Shown: piece after piece, positions 47,861 through 56,355 of the stretch
Numbering within the stretch: the stretch's first letter is position 1
Layout: every line of letters starts with the position of its first letter
From: Candidatus Phycosocius bacilliformis
GTDB lineage: Bacteria; Pseudomonadota; Alphaproteobacteria; Caulobacterales; Aquidulcibacteraceae
NCBI RefSeq assembly: GCF_003112735.1
Contig: NZ_BFBR01000005.1
Location: forward strand, 1-64,000
Direction: 5' to 3'
Length of the DNA: 64,000 nt
Translations under genes and position numbers: made by a program
Notes under the pieces: model-generated
Seen by the model: the letters and a program-made list of their open reading frames with translations, nothing else
What the model was told of the DNA's origin: nothing
Databases searched by the model: none

Positions 47861-48724
47861 TTAATTCCGCTTCAGCTCCTCCGGCACAAGGTCATTCAGG
47901 ATCGCTGGCAAGGCAGAGACAATATCCCCGGCGATCAGGCCGGGTCCGATACGATTGGCCGCGCTCGCCTGCAACCAGACGGCCGCGCAGGCTGCGTCAA
48001 AGCCTGCCATGCCTTGGGCCAACAGGCCGCCGATCAGGCCCGCCAGCACATCACCTGTTCCCGCGCTGGCACAAAAAGGCGTCGCCAGATCGGAGAATGC
48101 GAGGTCACCCTCTGGTGTGGCCACCCAGGTCACGGCCCCCTTATGCACCACGATGACGTTTAAGGCTTGGGCGAGCGCCAAGCTCACCTCCGCCTTTTTG
48201 TCAGGCGCATAATCACCGGCAAGGCGCTCAAACTCACCCGCATGCGGGGTTATGATGGTGGGCGCCGTGCGGGCACGGACGGCCTGCCACAAATCACCCT
48301 CAGGTCCAGTTCGACCCAATAATGTCAGGGCATCAGCATCCAGCACCAGCGGCTTGGCAAAGCCGGTCACCAGATCAAGAACATCCCCGGCATGTGCCTC
48401 AGAAAGGCCAAAGGCGGGGCCCAGCACGCAGGCGTCAAATCCCTCACAAAGGTCAGATAATTGTGCCCCTGCACGACGCTCCAGGATCAAACGCTCGGTC
48501 TCATGGCAGGCCAGTATGACGGCAGCCTCAGGCGCGGCAATCAAGCTGACCCACCCGGCCCCCACCCGGTGCCCCGCCGCCGCAGCAAGGCGTGCTGCCC
48601 CGGTTTGCAACGGGCCGCCGCAAATCACCGCAAGCCGGCCGCGATTGTGTTTGTGACTGTCTGGGCCGGGCCATGGTATCGCCAGAGCCGCTGCTTTGGA
48701 GATGCTGTTGGCCCCTTCTGTCAT
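47861..48724 (-). CDS. nnrD: NAD(P)H-hydrate dehydratase (NnrD domain only)
   Basis: 287-aa ribokinase-like enzyme that repairs hydrated NAD(P)H. Motifs: KHNRGRLAVICGGPLQTGAA, PLVLDADALTLL, TPHAGEFERL and CASAGTGDVLAGLIGG (the catalytic Asp and anion-hole loop). Most bacteria carry it fused behind the NAD(P)HX epimerase (YjeF_N); that domain is missing here, so the epimerase must be elsewhere. ATG 48724 starts 8 bp after the folB stop. Confidence 0.92.
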   Translation of the reverse strand: MTEGANSISKAAALAIPWPGPDSHKHNRGRLAVICGGPLQTGAARLAAAAGHRVGAGWVSLIAAPEAAVILACHETERLILERRAGAQLSDLCEGFDACVLGPAFGLSEAHAGDVLDLVTGFAKPLVLDADALTLLGRTGPEGDLWQAVRARTAPTIITPHAGEFERLAGDYAPDKKAEVSLALAQALNVIVVHKGAVTWVATPEGDLAFSDLATPFCASAGTGDVLAGLIGGLLAQGMAGFDAACAAVWLQASAANRIGPGLIAGDIVSALPAILNDLVPEELKRN

Positions 48725-48731
48725 GGGTGCC

Positions 48732-49199
48732 TCACCGGGTCCGTTCAAGCTCAACGCCCGAACAGGCAGCCCCTGGTACCGCGCCGGGTTTTTCGACCCG
48801 CAGCTTGACTTTGACGATGCGCGCATCGCCCAACACGGCTTCACAGACTTTTTCGGCAAAGGTCTCAATCAGATGCAGATGTTCGCCTGACGCCACCGCC
48901 CGCACATGGGCGACCAAGGCATCATAATCGACCGTCTCGGCCAAAGCATCGCTGCCGACACGGACGGCAGGATCAATCTCAACCTCCAGATCGACCACCA
49001 AAGGCCGCCTGCGCCCCTTTTCATGGGCGTAGACGCCGCATTCAGCCTCAACCATCAAGCTCTTGACGAAAATGCGCGTGCTGACGGCCTTGGTGCTCGA
49101 GGGCTTGTCAGTGCGCGTGGCAGATGGGCGCGTCGGGCGCCGGATCATGTGACCGGGCCGCATAACGACACCCAATTCGCTTGGACCTGAAGACTTCAT
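48732..49199 (-). CDS. folB: dihydroneopterin aldolase
   Basis: 155 aa. The C-terminal ~115 residues are the FolB fold: RIFVKSLMVEAECGVYAHEKGRRRPLVVDLEVE, then DYDALVAHVRAVASGEHLHLIETFAEKVCEAVL and VEKPGAVPGA. A basic N-terminal extension of ~35 residues is unusual; the true start could be later (an in-frame ATG codes residue 13 or 18). Its ATG overlaps the SDR stop by ATGA, so both act in tetrahydrofolate/pteridine synthesis. Confidence 0.93.
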   Translation of the reverse strand: MKSSGPSELGVVMRPGHMIRRPTRPSATRTDKPSSTKAVSTRIFVKSLMVEAECGVYAHEKGRRRPLVVDLEVEIDPAVRVGSDALAETVDYDALVAHVRAVASGEHLHLIETFAEKVCEAVLGDARIVKVKLRVEKPGAVPGAACSGVELERTR

Positions 49200-49984
49200 T
49201 CGGTGATCCCATCCACGTCCGGGGTGCGCCAGATCAGGCTTTGCCCGCCATCAACCGCCACGATTTGGCCTGTGATGGCACGGGCTTGCAACAGATAAAC
49301 CACAGCATCAACCACCTCAGCCACCGGGCTGCCGGTGCCCAACAGCGTGGCATCAACTTGCTTTTGGAAATCTTCTTCCGATTGGCGGATATTGCGCGCA
49401 GTTGGCCCCGGGGCCACCCCATTGACCCGCACATTGGGTGCCAAACTCTGGGCCAGCGTATGGGTGGCAGTTGCCAAAGCAGCCTTGGACAGGGTGTAGG
49501 TGAAGAATTGCGGGGTCAGTTTATTGATCCGCTGGTCAATCACATTCACCACCGAACCGTGCAGGCCAACTGGCAAGGCGGCGGCCATATTACGCGCCAA
49601 TTCACACGGCGCACGGACATGAACGTCAAAATGACGGTCCCAGCTTGTGCGGGTGAAGTCGTGCGCCTCATCGCCTTCGAAGATGGAGGCATTGTTGATG
49701 AGGCCCGTGATGGGCAGGCCGGACACCTCTGCCGCCGCCGCGATCAATCCTGCAACATCAGCCTCAACCAAGAGATTGGCTGCAACTGCCCACGCCCTTC
49801 CCCCTGCTGCCACCAATTGATCAGCATTTGCCTGAGCCTCATCGCGCGAGCGATTGGCATGCAACACAACGGCATAGCCGTCGCGGGCCAGACGTTCCGC
49901 CAATGCCAGTCCCAAACGCTGCCCGGCCCCGGTCACCAGCACCGCCCCGCTTCGAAGGTCAAGTTTATTCACATGATTTTGCAT
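49196..49984 (-). CDS. SDR, probable pteridine reductase (FolM-like)
   Basis: 262-aa short-chain dehydrogenase: TGAGQRLGLALAERL (cofactor site; the GxRxG-type Arg common in pteridine reductases), NNASIFEGD, YTLSKAALA (YxxxK) and VNGVAPGPT. Coupling to folB by an ATGA overlap and the GQRLG motif suggest a dihydromonapterin/dihydropteridine reductase. First gene of the SDR-folB-nnrD operon. Confidence 0.8.
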   Translation of the reverse strand: MQNHVNKLDLRSGAVLVTGAGQRLGLALAERLARDGYAVVLHANRSRDEAQANADQLVAAGGRAWAVAANLLVEADVAGLIAAAAEVSGLPITGLINNASIFEGDEAHDFTRTSWDRHFDVHVRAPCELARNMAAALPVGLHGSVVNVIDQRINKLTPQFFTYTLSKAALATATHTLAQSLAPNVRVNGVAPGPTARNIRQSEEDFQKQVDATLLGTGSPVAEVVDAVVYLLQARAITGQIVAVDGGQSLIWRTPDVDGITE

Positions 49985-50151
49985 CCCCCAGACTTAGGCC
50001 AAACAACCCCGCCGGGAAAGGCTCTCGCCTGTGACCAGCCCGGCATTTTCGGCTTAGCCAGCCTGAGCAGGTCAAAAAGGTTCCTTGACCGCTGGTAAGG
50101 ATAACAGTCAACGCGAGGCTGCAAGTTTAGCTTCAAAGAAGGAACATAAAG

Positions 50152-50188
50152 ATTTAAGGATTACCAACGAGAAATAATTACCTTAAAT
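50152..50188. promoter_or_regulatory. inverted repeat upstream of the histidine kinase
   Basis: ATTTAAGG (50152-50159) and CCTTAAAT (50181-50188) are perfect inverted arms separated by 21 nt in a short AT-rich stretch 27 bp before the kinase start. Operator-like; protein unknown. Another small hairpin (GGTCAA / TTGACC) is at 50070-50090. Confidence 0.35.
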
Positions 50189-50214
50189 GTTCAACTTCAA
50201 CCGGCGGATTCTTC

Positions 50215-52122
50215 ATGGATTACTTGCGCACCTTGGATGAGATGATTTCCCATCTTCCCCAATGCGTCATTGTGCGAGCGCGTCAGGAAATTCTGTTTGC
50301 TAACAAGATGGCAGCCCAAACCTTTGGGTTTGCCACGCCGCGCGACATGACTGCGTGGTCCGACGTATCCGCGCTTTTGGGCAACTGGGAACCGGCAGCT
50401 GATTCTGAGGGTCGCCGCCTAGCCTATTTCACGACCGCCCAAGGCGATTTGTTCATGGCCGACATTATTGAGCGTGCCCTCGACTTTCGTGGCCAACCAG
50501 CGGTGCAAATCACATTCATTGGTCCCGATCTGAAAGCCGATCGATTGCGAGATGAGCGGTTGTTGATCGAGCGTTATGGGCTGGCGTTACGCCAATCGGG
50601 CGTCGGCATCTGGGATCACGACCGTCACGCGGACAAGCATTATTTCTCACCCACGTGTCGCGAGATTCTCGGCATCCAGGCCGATGACAAGCGCGGCTAT
50701 CTCAATCTGTTTGAGGACTTGATCTATCCAGATGACCGCCAAATGGTGCGGGCCGCTTGCGGTCGGGCGTTCAGCGAACGTGCGACCTATCATGCTCAAT
50801 TCCGCATCTTACGCGGGGGCGGCGATGTGCGTTGGATCAGCGCAAGCGGCAATAGTTTGCATGATCGGGATGGTTTGGTCACGCGGCTGGCCGGGGTGAT
50901 GATTGACATTACCGAACACAAACAGCGCGAACGAGAACTGCATGAGGCGCGCAAAACCGCTTTGGCCGGCCTTGAAGCCAAAAGTCGCTTTGTCTCAGGC
51001 CTGTCCCACGAATTCCGGACCCCGATTCACGCGCTCATGGCCTTGCCGCGTCTGATGCGTCAGCAAGCCATCCGACCGGAATTGGCTGATCTGGTTGAGG
51101 CGTCTGAACTGGCGGGTGAACATTTGCTTGCCTTGGTCGATTCGGCCCTCGATTTGTCTGGTATCGAATCAGGCTCGATTGAGATCCACACTGGACCATT
51201 TGCCTTGGCAGACAGCTGTCAGCGGGTTTGTGAGGCGATGCGGCCGCGTCTGCGCACGGGTCAAATGGACATAGAATTGGTGATCGACCCAATGGCCCGG
51301 GCCAATTTCTTAGGTGATGAAAAGCAATTTAGCCGGACGTTGCTGGCGATGCTGCGACATGCCATCACCCGCAGCGGGCCGGGAGTTATGCGGCTGAAAC
51401 TCAGCGCGGGGGAAAATGGCCACGGCGTCTTGATCATCTTGGAGGATGTCGGCGCACCTTATGCCAGCATCGATGCCCGTATTCTGTTTGAACCCTTCTC
51501 CAGCATTCAAACGCCAGATAATCCCATTCGCCAATCCAATGGCATCGACTTGCCCTTGGCCCGCAAACTGGCCCGCGCCATGGGCGGCGATGTGACGATT
51601 GCCACGCGTGGGGCCCAATCGGGTAGCTTGCAATTCTATTTGCCGCTGGAACGCGTGGCGGGCGATCTTGATGGTCAGATTGAATTGGTCGAGCAAACAC
51701 GCCCGCTGCATATCCTCGTGGTGGAAGATAATTTGGTCAATCAGCGGATCATTGCCGTGATCCTTGAACAATTAGGCCATGCCTGCGTCATTGTTCCAGA
51801 TGGCGTGATGTGTCTTGAAGCCATTACAAAGGCGCGGTTTGACCTGATCCTCATGGATCTGCACATGCCCAATCTGAATGGCTATGACACCACGCGGCGG
51901 ATACGCGCCCTTGAATCAGAGTTGGTCGAGCAGGATTTTCGGCCTATGCCGATCATTGCCTTGACGGCTGATGCGCGACCCGAAACCCGGCTCGCGGCCA
52001 TGGACGCAGGTATGACCGGCTTTCTCAACAAGCCGATCTCTATCCCGGAACTTTATGAAGCCTTGGCCCCTATCGCCGCAAATCTGCCCGACGAAGAGGC
52101 TGACGTCAGGGCCAATGACTGA
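50215..52122 (+). CDS. PAS-containing hybrid histidine kinase with degenerate ATP-binding domain
   Basis: 635 aa, no transmembrane segment. PAS-like regions ~10-105 and ~115-240, dimerisation/phosphoacceptor helix with H265 (GLSHEFRTPIH), ATPase domain ~380-475, receiver domain ~500-625 with phospho-acceptor D548 (LMDLHMPN) and K606. The ATPase domain is degraded: the N-box Asn is H382 (LRHAIT), the G1 box reads EDVGAPYA (G to P at 415) and the G2 box NGIDLPLA (G to D at 445). The fold may act as a phosphatase or be driven by a partner kinase. Orphan gene. Confidence 0.85.
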   Translation: MDYLRTLDEMISHLPQCVIVRARQEILFANKMAAQTFGFATPRDMTAWSDVSALLGNWEPAADSEGRRLAYFTTAQGDLFMADIIERALDFRGQPAVQITFIGPDLKADRLRDERLLIERYGLALRQSGVGIWDHDRHADKHYFSPTCREILGIQADDKRGYLNLFEDLIYPDDRQMVRAACGRAFSERATYHAQFRILRGGGDVRWISASGNSLHDRDGLVTRLAGVMIDITEHKQRERELHEARKTALAGLEAKSRFVSGLSHEFRTPIHALMALPRLMRQQAIRPELADLVEASELAGEHLLALVDSALDLSGIESGSIEIHTGPFALADSCQRVCEAMRPRLRTGQMDIELVIDPMARANFLGDEKQFSRTLLAMLRHAITRSGPGVMRLKLSAGENGHGVLIILEDVGAPYASIDARILFEPFSSIQTPDNPIRQSNGIDLPLARKLARAMGGDVTIATRGAQSGSLQFYLPLERVAGDLDGQIELVEQTRPLHILVVEDNLVNQRIIAVILEQLGHACVIVPDGVMCLEAITKARFDLILMDLHMPNLNGYDTTRRIRALESELVEQDFRPMPIIALTADARPETRLAAMDAGMTGFLNKPISIPELYEALAPIAANLPDEEADVRAND

Positions 52123-52137
52123 CCCTCACCAGCTTGA

Positions 52138-52218
52138 TTAGTCGATGCGCTTGAACTCGATGATGTTCAACAAAGCCATAGCGCCAACGGCCAGACCCAA
52201 AGCAAGAAGGGCGTACAT
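52138..52218 (-). CDS. 26-residue single-span membrane peptide
   Basis: A short gene not in the usual annotation range: ATG 52218, TAA 52138-52140, with AGGAGT 7 nt upstream. The product is MYALLALGLAVGAMALLNII followed by EFKRID: one transmembrane helix and a charged C-terminal tail. It is convergent with the kinase (15-bp gap). Hydrophobic one-helix peptides of this size often modulate membrane enzymes; no family is recognised. Confidence 0.6.
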   Translation of the reverse strand: MYALLALGLAVGAMALLNIIEFKRID

Positions 52219-52380
52219 GGGGTAACTCCTGTGAAAGATGTGCAGCCCCCTTAGACCAGACCGCCTCGAAGGAAAAGTCACAAGCGCGGTAACCAGATGA
52301 GACGCTGCCACCCAAATGCAGGCCGATCAAGCAAGCGGCCTGCTAGCCCGCTCCATCAAGTCAGCCTATAGGCGTGGACC

Positions 52381-52836
52381 ATGATCAAGGTCCTGCGCAA
52401 TCTGGTTTTTCACAATTGGTTTCGGCTCACCCGAGGGGCCACGTTGGGGGTTCGCATCCTGGCCATTGATCAGGCCCGCCGCGTCTGTTTGGTGCGGCAC
52501 ACCTATATCGAGGGCTGGCATCTGCCCGGTGGCGGGGTCGAACGCGGCGAACACACGCTGGAAGCGGCCATCAAAGAAGTAGGAGAAGAAGCCGGCTTAA
52601 TCGTCGCGCCTGAAAATATGAGCCTGGTGTCGATCCACACCAATTTTGCGGCCTTCAAGGGCGACCATGTGCTGCTCTACCGAGCCCACGCATGGGGCGA
52701 ATCGCCGACCGACCGGGCCCATGAAATCGCAGAACACGGCTTTTTTCCAATCGATGATTTGCCCGAAGGCACCACACGCGCCACCCGCCAGCGCCTGGCG
52801 GAGGCCGATGGCAGTCCTATTTCCCTGACGTGGTAG
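52381..52836 (+). CDS. Nudix hydrolase
   Basis: 151 aa. The Nudix box is GGVERGEHTLEAAIKEVGEEAG (~40-62), with REU as KEV; catalytic Glu residues are kept. Preceded by LVRHTYIEGWHLPGG. Hydrolyses nucleoside-diphosphate-linked substrates; the substrate is not predictable. Its 3' end overlaps the convergent beta-lactamase-fold gene by 20 bp. Confidence 0.9.
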   Translation: MIKVLRNLVFHNWFRLTRGATLGVRILAIDQARRVCLVRHTYIEGWHLPGGGVERGEHTLEAAIKEVGEEAGLIVAPENMSLVSIHTNFAAFKGDHVLLYRAHAWGESPTDRAHEIAEHGFFPIDDLPEGTTRATRQRLAEADGSPISLTW

Positions 52837-54052
52837 GGGCCGCACCGGCAGAGGCAGCAGCCTCTGCATCAAGGGCGGCTTGGACTTTCTGATAGAAAAT
52901 TTGCCGCTCGGCTGGTTCAGGGCCTTCATTGGCGCGGGTCCAATTGGCGTTGGACGCAATCACCAGACGGCGTTTAGGATCAATGAAAATGCCTTGGCCG
53001 AAGATACCTTGCGCGGCCACACTGCCATCATCATAGGTCCACCATTGGAAGCCATAGCCCCTGCCGGGTGAACCAATATCCATTTTTTTGGTGGTCGCCT
53101 TGGCAAACCAATCGGCTGGCACGACTTGGGTGTCGCCCGCCTTACCACCATTGAGCACGAACAGGCCCATACGCGCATAATCTCGGGTGGCCATTTGCAG
53201 ACAGCAGCCCGCAATTTCCTGACCCGTCGCATTGAGCAACCAAGTTGCCTGCTGCTCCATGCCGAATGGCTTCCAGATCTTCTCTGACAAATAATCGGCC
53301 AGATGCTTGCCAGTGGCCGATGCAACCAAAATCCCGACCAGATTGGTTTCGCCTGTATTATAATGCCAGACGGTGCCGGGAGGATGGGCACGCGGCAGTT
53401 TGCGCATATAGCTCGTAGTGGCATCAAGGCCGCCTTCAGGCTTGGCATTGTTGAACTTGGCCACATCGGCGTTGGGATCTTCATAATCCTCATTCCACGC
53501 CACACCCGACGACATGGTGAGCAATTGCTCTACCGTCACATCATCATAGGCAGAGCCTTTCAGCCCCGGAACATAGGTGGAAACCTTGTCAGACAGGCTT
53601 TTGATATAGCCATCCTGAATAGCTGCCCCCACAAGCGTGGATGTAAAGGATTTGGCGACTGAAAAGCTGGTCCAGCGACCCTGGGCGTCAAAGCCCAGGC
53701 CATATTTCTCTAACCGCACTTTGCCGTCTTGTAGGATGACAATGCCGGCAGAACGCTGAGACTGCATAAAGGCGTCAATGCCAGGCACTTCTAAGGGCTT
53801 GCCAGCTGGTAAGGGCAAGACATTGGGGCCTGCCTCGACCACACGGCTTTTGGCCAAAAAGGTCAAACGGTCCATGCCCCGAAAAGCTGCATCTCGCTGA
53901 GGGATCGACCAGAACAACAAGTCCTTATTGGTTGGCATTTGGGCCAAGATGCCCTTGGTTTCCTTGTCCAGCCCCGAATAGGCCACCACACCACCACCGA
54001 CGAGCGCAAGCACCACAAGGCCTAAGGCCGGGCCGAGAATCCCCTTTTTCAT
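52817..54052 (-). CDS. beta-lactamase-fold serine hydrolase
   Basis: 411 aa. N-terminal signal/anchor (GPALGLVVLALVGGGVVAY), SxxK motif SVAK (SFSVAKSFTSTLVG), YxN-type motif at YNTGETN. Belongs to the class C/EstB-like family of PBP-related serine hydrolases, whose members include esterases and D-aminopeptidases; nothing suggests a true drug-resistance enzyme. Divergently separated from ilvE by 60 bp, both on the minus strand, perhaps one transcript. Confidence 0.88.
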   Translation of the reverse strand: MKKGILGPALGLVVLALVGGGVVAYSGLDKETKGILAQMPTNKDLLFWSIPQRDAAFRGMDRLTFLAKSRVVEAGPNVLPLPAGKPLEVPGIDAFMQSQRSAGIVILQDGKVRLEKYGLGFDAQGRWTSFSVAKSFTSTLVGAAIQDGYIKSLSDKVSTYVPGLKGSAYDDVTVEQLLTMSSGVAWNEDYEDPNADVAKFNNAKPEGGLDATTSYMRKLPRAHPPGTVWHYNTGETNLVGILVASATGKHLADYLSEKIWKPFGMEQQATWLLNATGQEIAGCCLQMATRDYARMGLFVLNGGKAGDTQVVPADWFAKATTKKMDIGSPGRGYGFQWWTYDDGSVAAQGIFGQGIFIDPKRRLVIASNANWTRANEGPEPAERQIFYQKVQAALDAEAAASAGAAPTTSGK

Positions 54053-54112
54053 GTTCGCTCCCTCTCATTTTGGACGGTTTGCCCGCCTCATGTCTTGGCT
54101 GGTATTGATGGG

Positions 54113-54988
54113 TCAGACCGGCTTGCCGCGCACCAGCGCATCATAGGTCGTCACCATATCTTCGCACACACGACCGGGTTGGTAATGTATGCCCGCAATT
54201 TCCTTGACGGGGGTCACTTCAGCCGCCGTACCCGTGATGAAACATTCGGCAAACTGGCTAAGTTCGTCGGGCATTATCGTCCGCTCCACCACCTCATACC
54301 CCTTGTCGCGGGCCAGACGTATGACCGTCTGGCGGGTGATGCCATTGAGGAAGCAATCGGGCACGGGGGTATGAATCGCCCCGTCTTGCACGAAAAAGAT
54401 GTTGGCCCCGGTGGCTTCAGCAACATGGCCGCGCCAATCCAACATCAGTGCATCGGCATAACCCTCAGCCTCTGCGGCATGTTTGGAATCGGTGCAGATC
54501 ATATAAAGGCCCGCAGCCTTGGCTTCGCTGGGTGCAGTCCGCGGATCGGGCCGGCGCCATTTGGCGTGGGTCATGCGAATGCCGCTCATCTTGTCGGCAA
54601 AATAATTGCCCCATTCCCAGACGGCCACCGCAGCCCGGATCGAGGTCTGCTGGGCTGAGACACCCATCATTTCGCTGCCCCGCCACATGACCGGACGGAT
54701 ATAGCAATTCTCAAAGCCATTGCGGGCCATCGCCTCGGCCTTGGCCGATTCGATATCGTCTATGGTGAAAGCTGGTTTCATGCCGAGGATTTCAGCCGAG
54801 CGGAACAGACGCTGTGTGTGGCGCAGACTCTCAAAGATATGACCATCATAGGCCCGCTCACCCTCGAAGATTGACGAGCCATAATGCAAACCATGGGTCA
54901 GGACATGGACCTTCGCGTCGCGCCAAGGCTTGAACTCGCCGTCCATCCAGATCCAGCCGTCGCGATCATCATAGGGTATGAAAGTCAT
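54113..54988 (-). CDS. ilvE: branched-chain amino-acid aminotransferase
   Basis: PLP class IV aminotransferase (291 aa) for the last step of Val/Ile/Leu synthesis. Start ATG 54988 (MTFIPYDDRDGWIW). Motifs: LTHGLHYGSSIFEGERAY, DSKHAAEAEGYADALMLD (Lys is the likely PLP ligand), and FLNGITRQTVI. Distant from the main ilv cluster. Divergent from the MarR-type regulator, 96 bp apart. Confidence 0.95.
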   Translation of the reverse strand: MTFIPYDDRDGWIWMDGEFKPWRDAKVHVLTHGLHYGSSIFEGERAYDGHIFESLRHTQRLFRSAEILGMKPAFTIDDIESAKAEAMARNGFENCYIRPVMWRGSEMMGVSAQQTSIRAAVAVWEWGNYFADKMSGIRMTHAKWRRPDPRTAPSEAKAAGLYMICTDSKHAAEAEGYADALMLDWRGHVAEATGANIFFVQDGAIHTPVPDCFLNGITRQTVIRLARDKGYEVVERTIMPDELSQFAECFITGTAAEVTPVKEIAGIHYQPGRVCEDMVTTYDALVRGKPV

Positions 54989-55084
54989 ATGTGTTGTGCC
55001 TAGTAGGGTGTATAGAAAGTGATGGGCATCACAGTCGTTGGACTTGAACCTGAATGCGATGGGAAGCAATCTCTTGGACCAGCC

Positions 55085-55615
55085 ATGACTGTCAACACCT
55101 TACCCAATGCTTTTGCCAGATCAAGCAGCCCCGCCACCGCTGGGCCGCGCCTCTATCTGCGCGAGGATGCCCTTGATCAAGGTGTGGCAAGAGTGTTGCG
55201 CGCCGGGGATCGGCTGAAGGCGGTGACCGAAGATGTGCGTCGCCAGCATGATTTGTCCTGGTCGGAGGCGCGTTGCCTGTGCGAGCTTTTGGGCGCTGCC
55301 CAACCGGTTATGGTGTTGGCCAATGCCTTGGGATTGAGCAAACAGGCCATGTTGAAAACCTTAGACGCGCTGGAAAGCCGCGCTTTGTTGGTGCGCACAC
55401 AAGACACGCGCGATGCCCGGCGCCGACTGGTCAGCCTCACCGCACACGGCACGCTCCTCAGCACCGAATTGGCAAGCATTCTGCGAACCTGTCTGGCCAA
55501 TGCCTATCGCATTGCGGGCAGTGAGGCTGTAGCTGGTTGCGATCAGGTTTTGACCACATTGACAGAAACCCAAGAGCGGGCCGAGCCCCATCCACCCACA
55601 GGCAGGCCCCGCTGA
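55085..55615 (+). CDS. MarR-family transcriptional regulator
   Basis: 176-aa winged-helix regulator: SEARCLCELLGAAQPVMVLANALGLSKQAMLKTLDALESRALLVRTQDTRDARRRLVSLTAHG spans the recognition helix and wing. ATG 55085. Its stop overlaps the next start in TGATG. In Rhodobacter and relatives a MarR gene followed by an OmpR-type regulator next to ilvE or pet genes is named petP-petR, and this is that arrangement; the regulated genes here are unknown. Confidence 0.88.
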   Translation: MTVNTLPNAFARSSSPATAGPRLYLREDALDQGVARVLRAGDRLKAVTEDVRRQHDLSWSEARCLCELLGAAQPVMVLANALGLSKQAMLKTLDALESRALLVRTQDTRDARRRLVSLTAHGTLLSTELASILRTCLANAYRIAGSEAVAGCDQVLTTLTETQERAEPHPPTGRPR

Positions 55616-56310
55616 TGACGCCCGTTCCAACACCTGACAATCCCGCCCATCTGCTTGTCGTCGATGATGATGACCGGATCCGCAGCCTTTTGAAACGCTA
55701 TCTCAGCGGATTAGGTTATTCGGTGACCATGGCCGCGGATGCAGCCAGTGCGCGCAAACTGATGGACGCACTCACCTTTGACCTGATTGTGCTGGATGTG
55801 ATGATGCCCGGCGAAGATGGTGTGGCCCTGACCCGCTCCTTGCGCGGCGAACGCGACACCCCCATCATTTTGCTGACAGCATTGGGTGACCCCAGCCACC
55901 GGATTGAAGGACTTGCTGCGGGGGCTGATGATTATCTGGCCAAGCCGTTCGAACCCGAAGAATTGGCGCTGCGCGTGGCCGCCATTCTCAAGCGTGCGCG
56001 GCCGGCCCCTGCTGCCGATGTGCTTCATCTGGGCGCGGCTAGCTGGAGCACCAGCCGAGATGAGTTGCGACGCGATGGCGTCCTGATCCGACTGACTGAT
56101 GCCGAGCGTGACTTATTGCGCGCATTTGCGGCCCGCCCGGGTGCAACCATCACACGCGAAGAACTAGCCCGTAAAGCCGGTGTCAGTGTGGATCGCTCTA
56201 TTGACGTGCAAGTGACCCGGCTGCGGCGCAAGCTCGAAGATGATCCAGCCCAACCTCATTATCTCCAGACCGTGCGCGGGCTGGGATATCGGTTGATGCA
56301 TGATGCCTAA
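55615..56310 (+). CDS. OmpR-family response regulator
   Basis: 231 aa. Receiver with D61 (LIVLDVMMPG), T of LLTALG and K of LAKPFEP; winged-helix domain with VSVDRSIDVQVTRLRRKLEDDPAQPHYLQTVRGLGYRL. Start ATG 55615 overlaps the MarR stop. The middle gene of a three-gene regulatory operon; the next gene encodes a sensor kinase 45 bp downstream. Confidence 0.93.
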   Translation: MTPVPTPDNPAHLLVVDDDDRIRSLLKRYLSGLGYSVTMAADAASARKLMDALTFDLIVLDVMMPGEDGVALTRSLRGERDTPIILLTALGDPSHRIEGLAAGADDYLAKPFEPEELALRVAAILKRARPAPAADVLHLGAASWSTSRDELRRDGVLIRLTDAERDLLRAFAARPGATITREELARKAGVSVDRSIDVQVTRLRRKLEDDPAQPHYLQTVRGLGYRLMHDA

Positions 56311-56355
56311 GGCTAAGCCCCGCATGTGGTCGCCCCAGAATGTGCGGGGGCGCAG

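Noticed and set aside
52817-54052. Antibiotic-resistance beta-lactamase
   Set aside because: The SxxK/YxN hydrolase family is broad; nothing indicates a resistance role.
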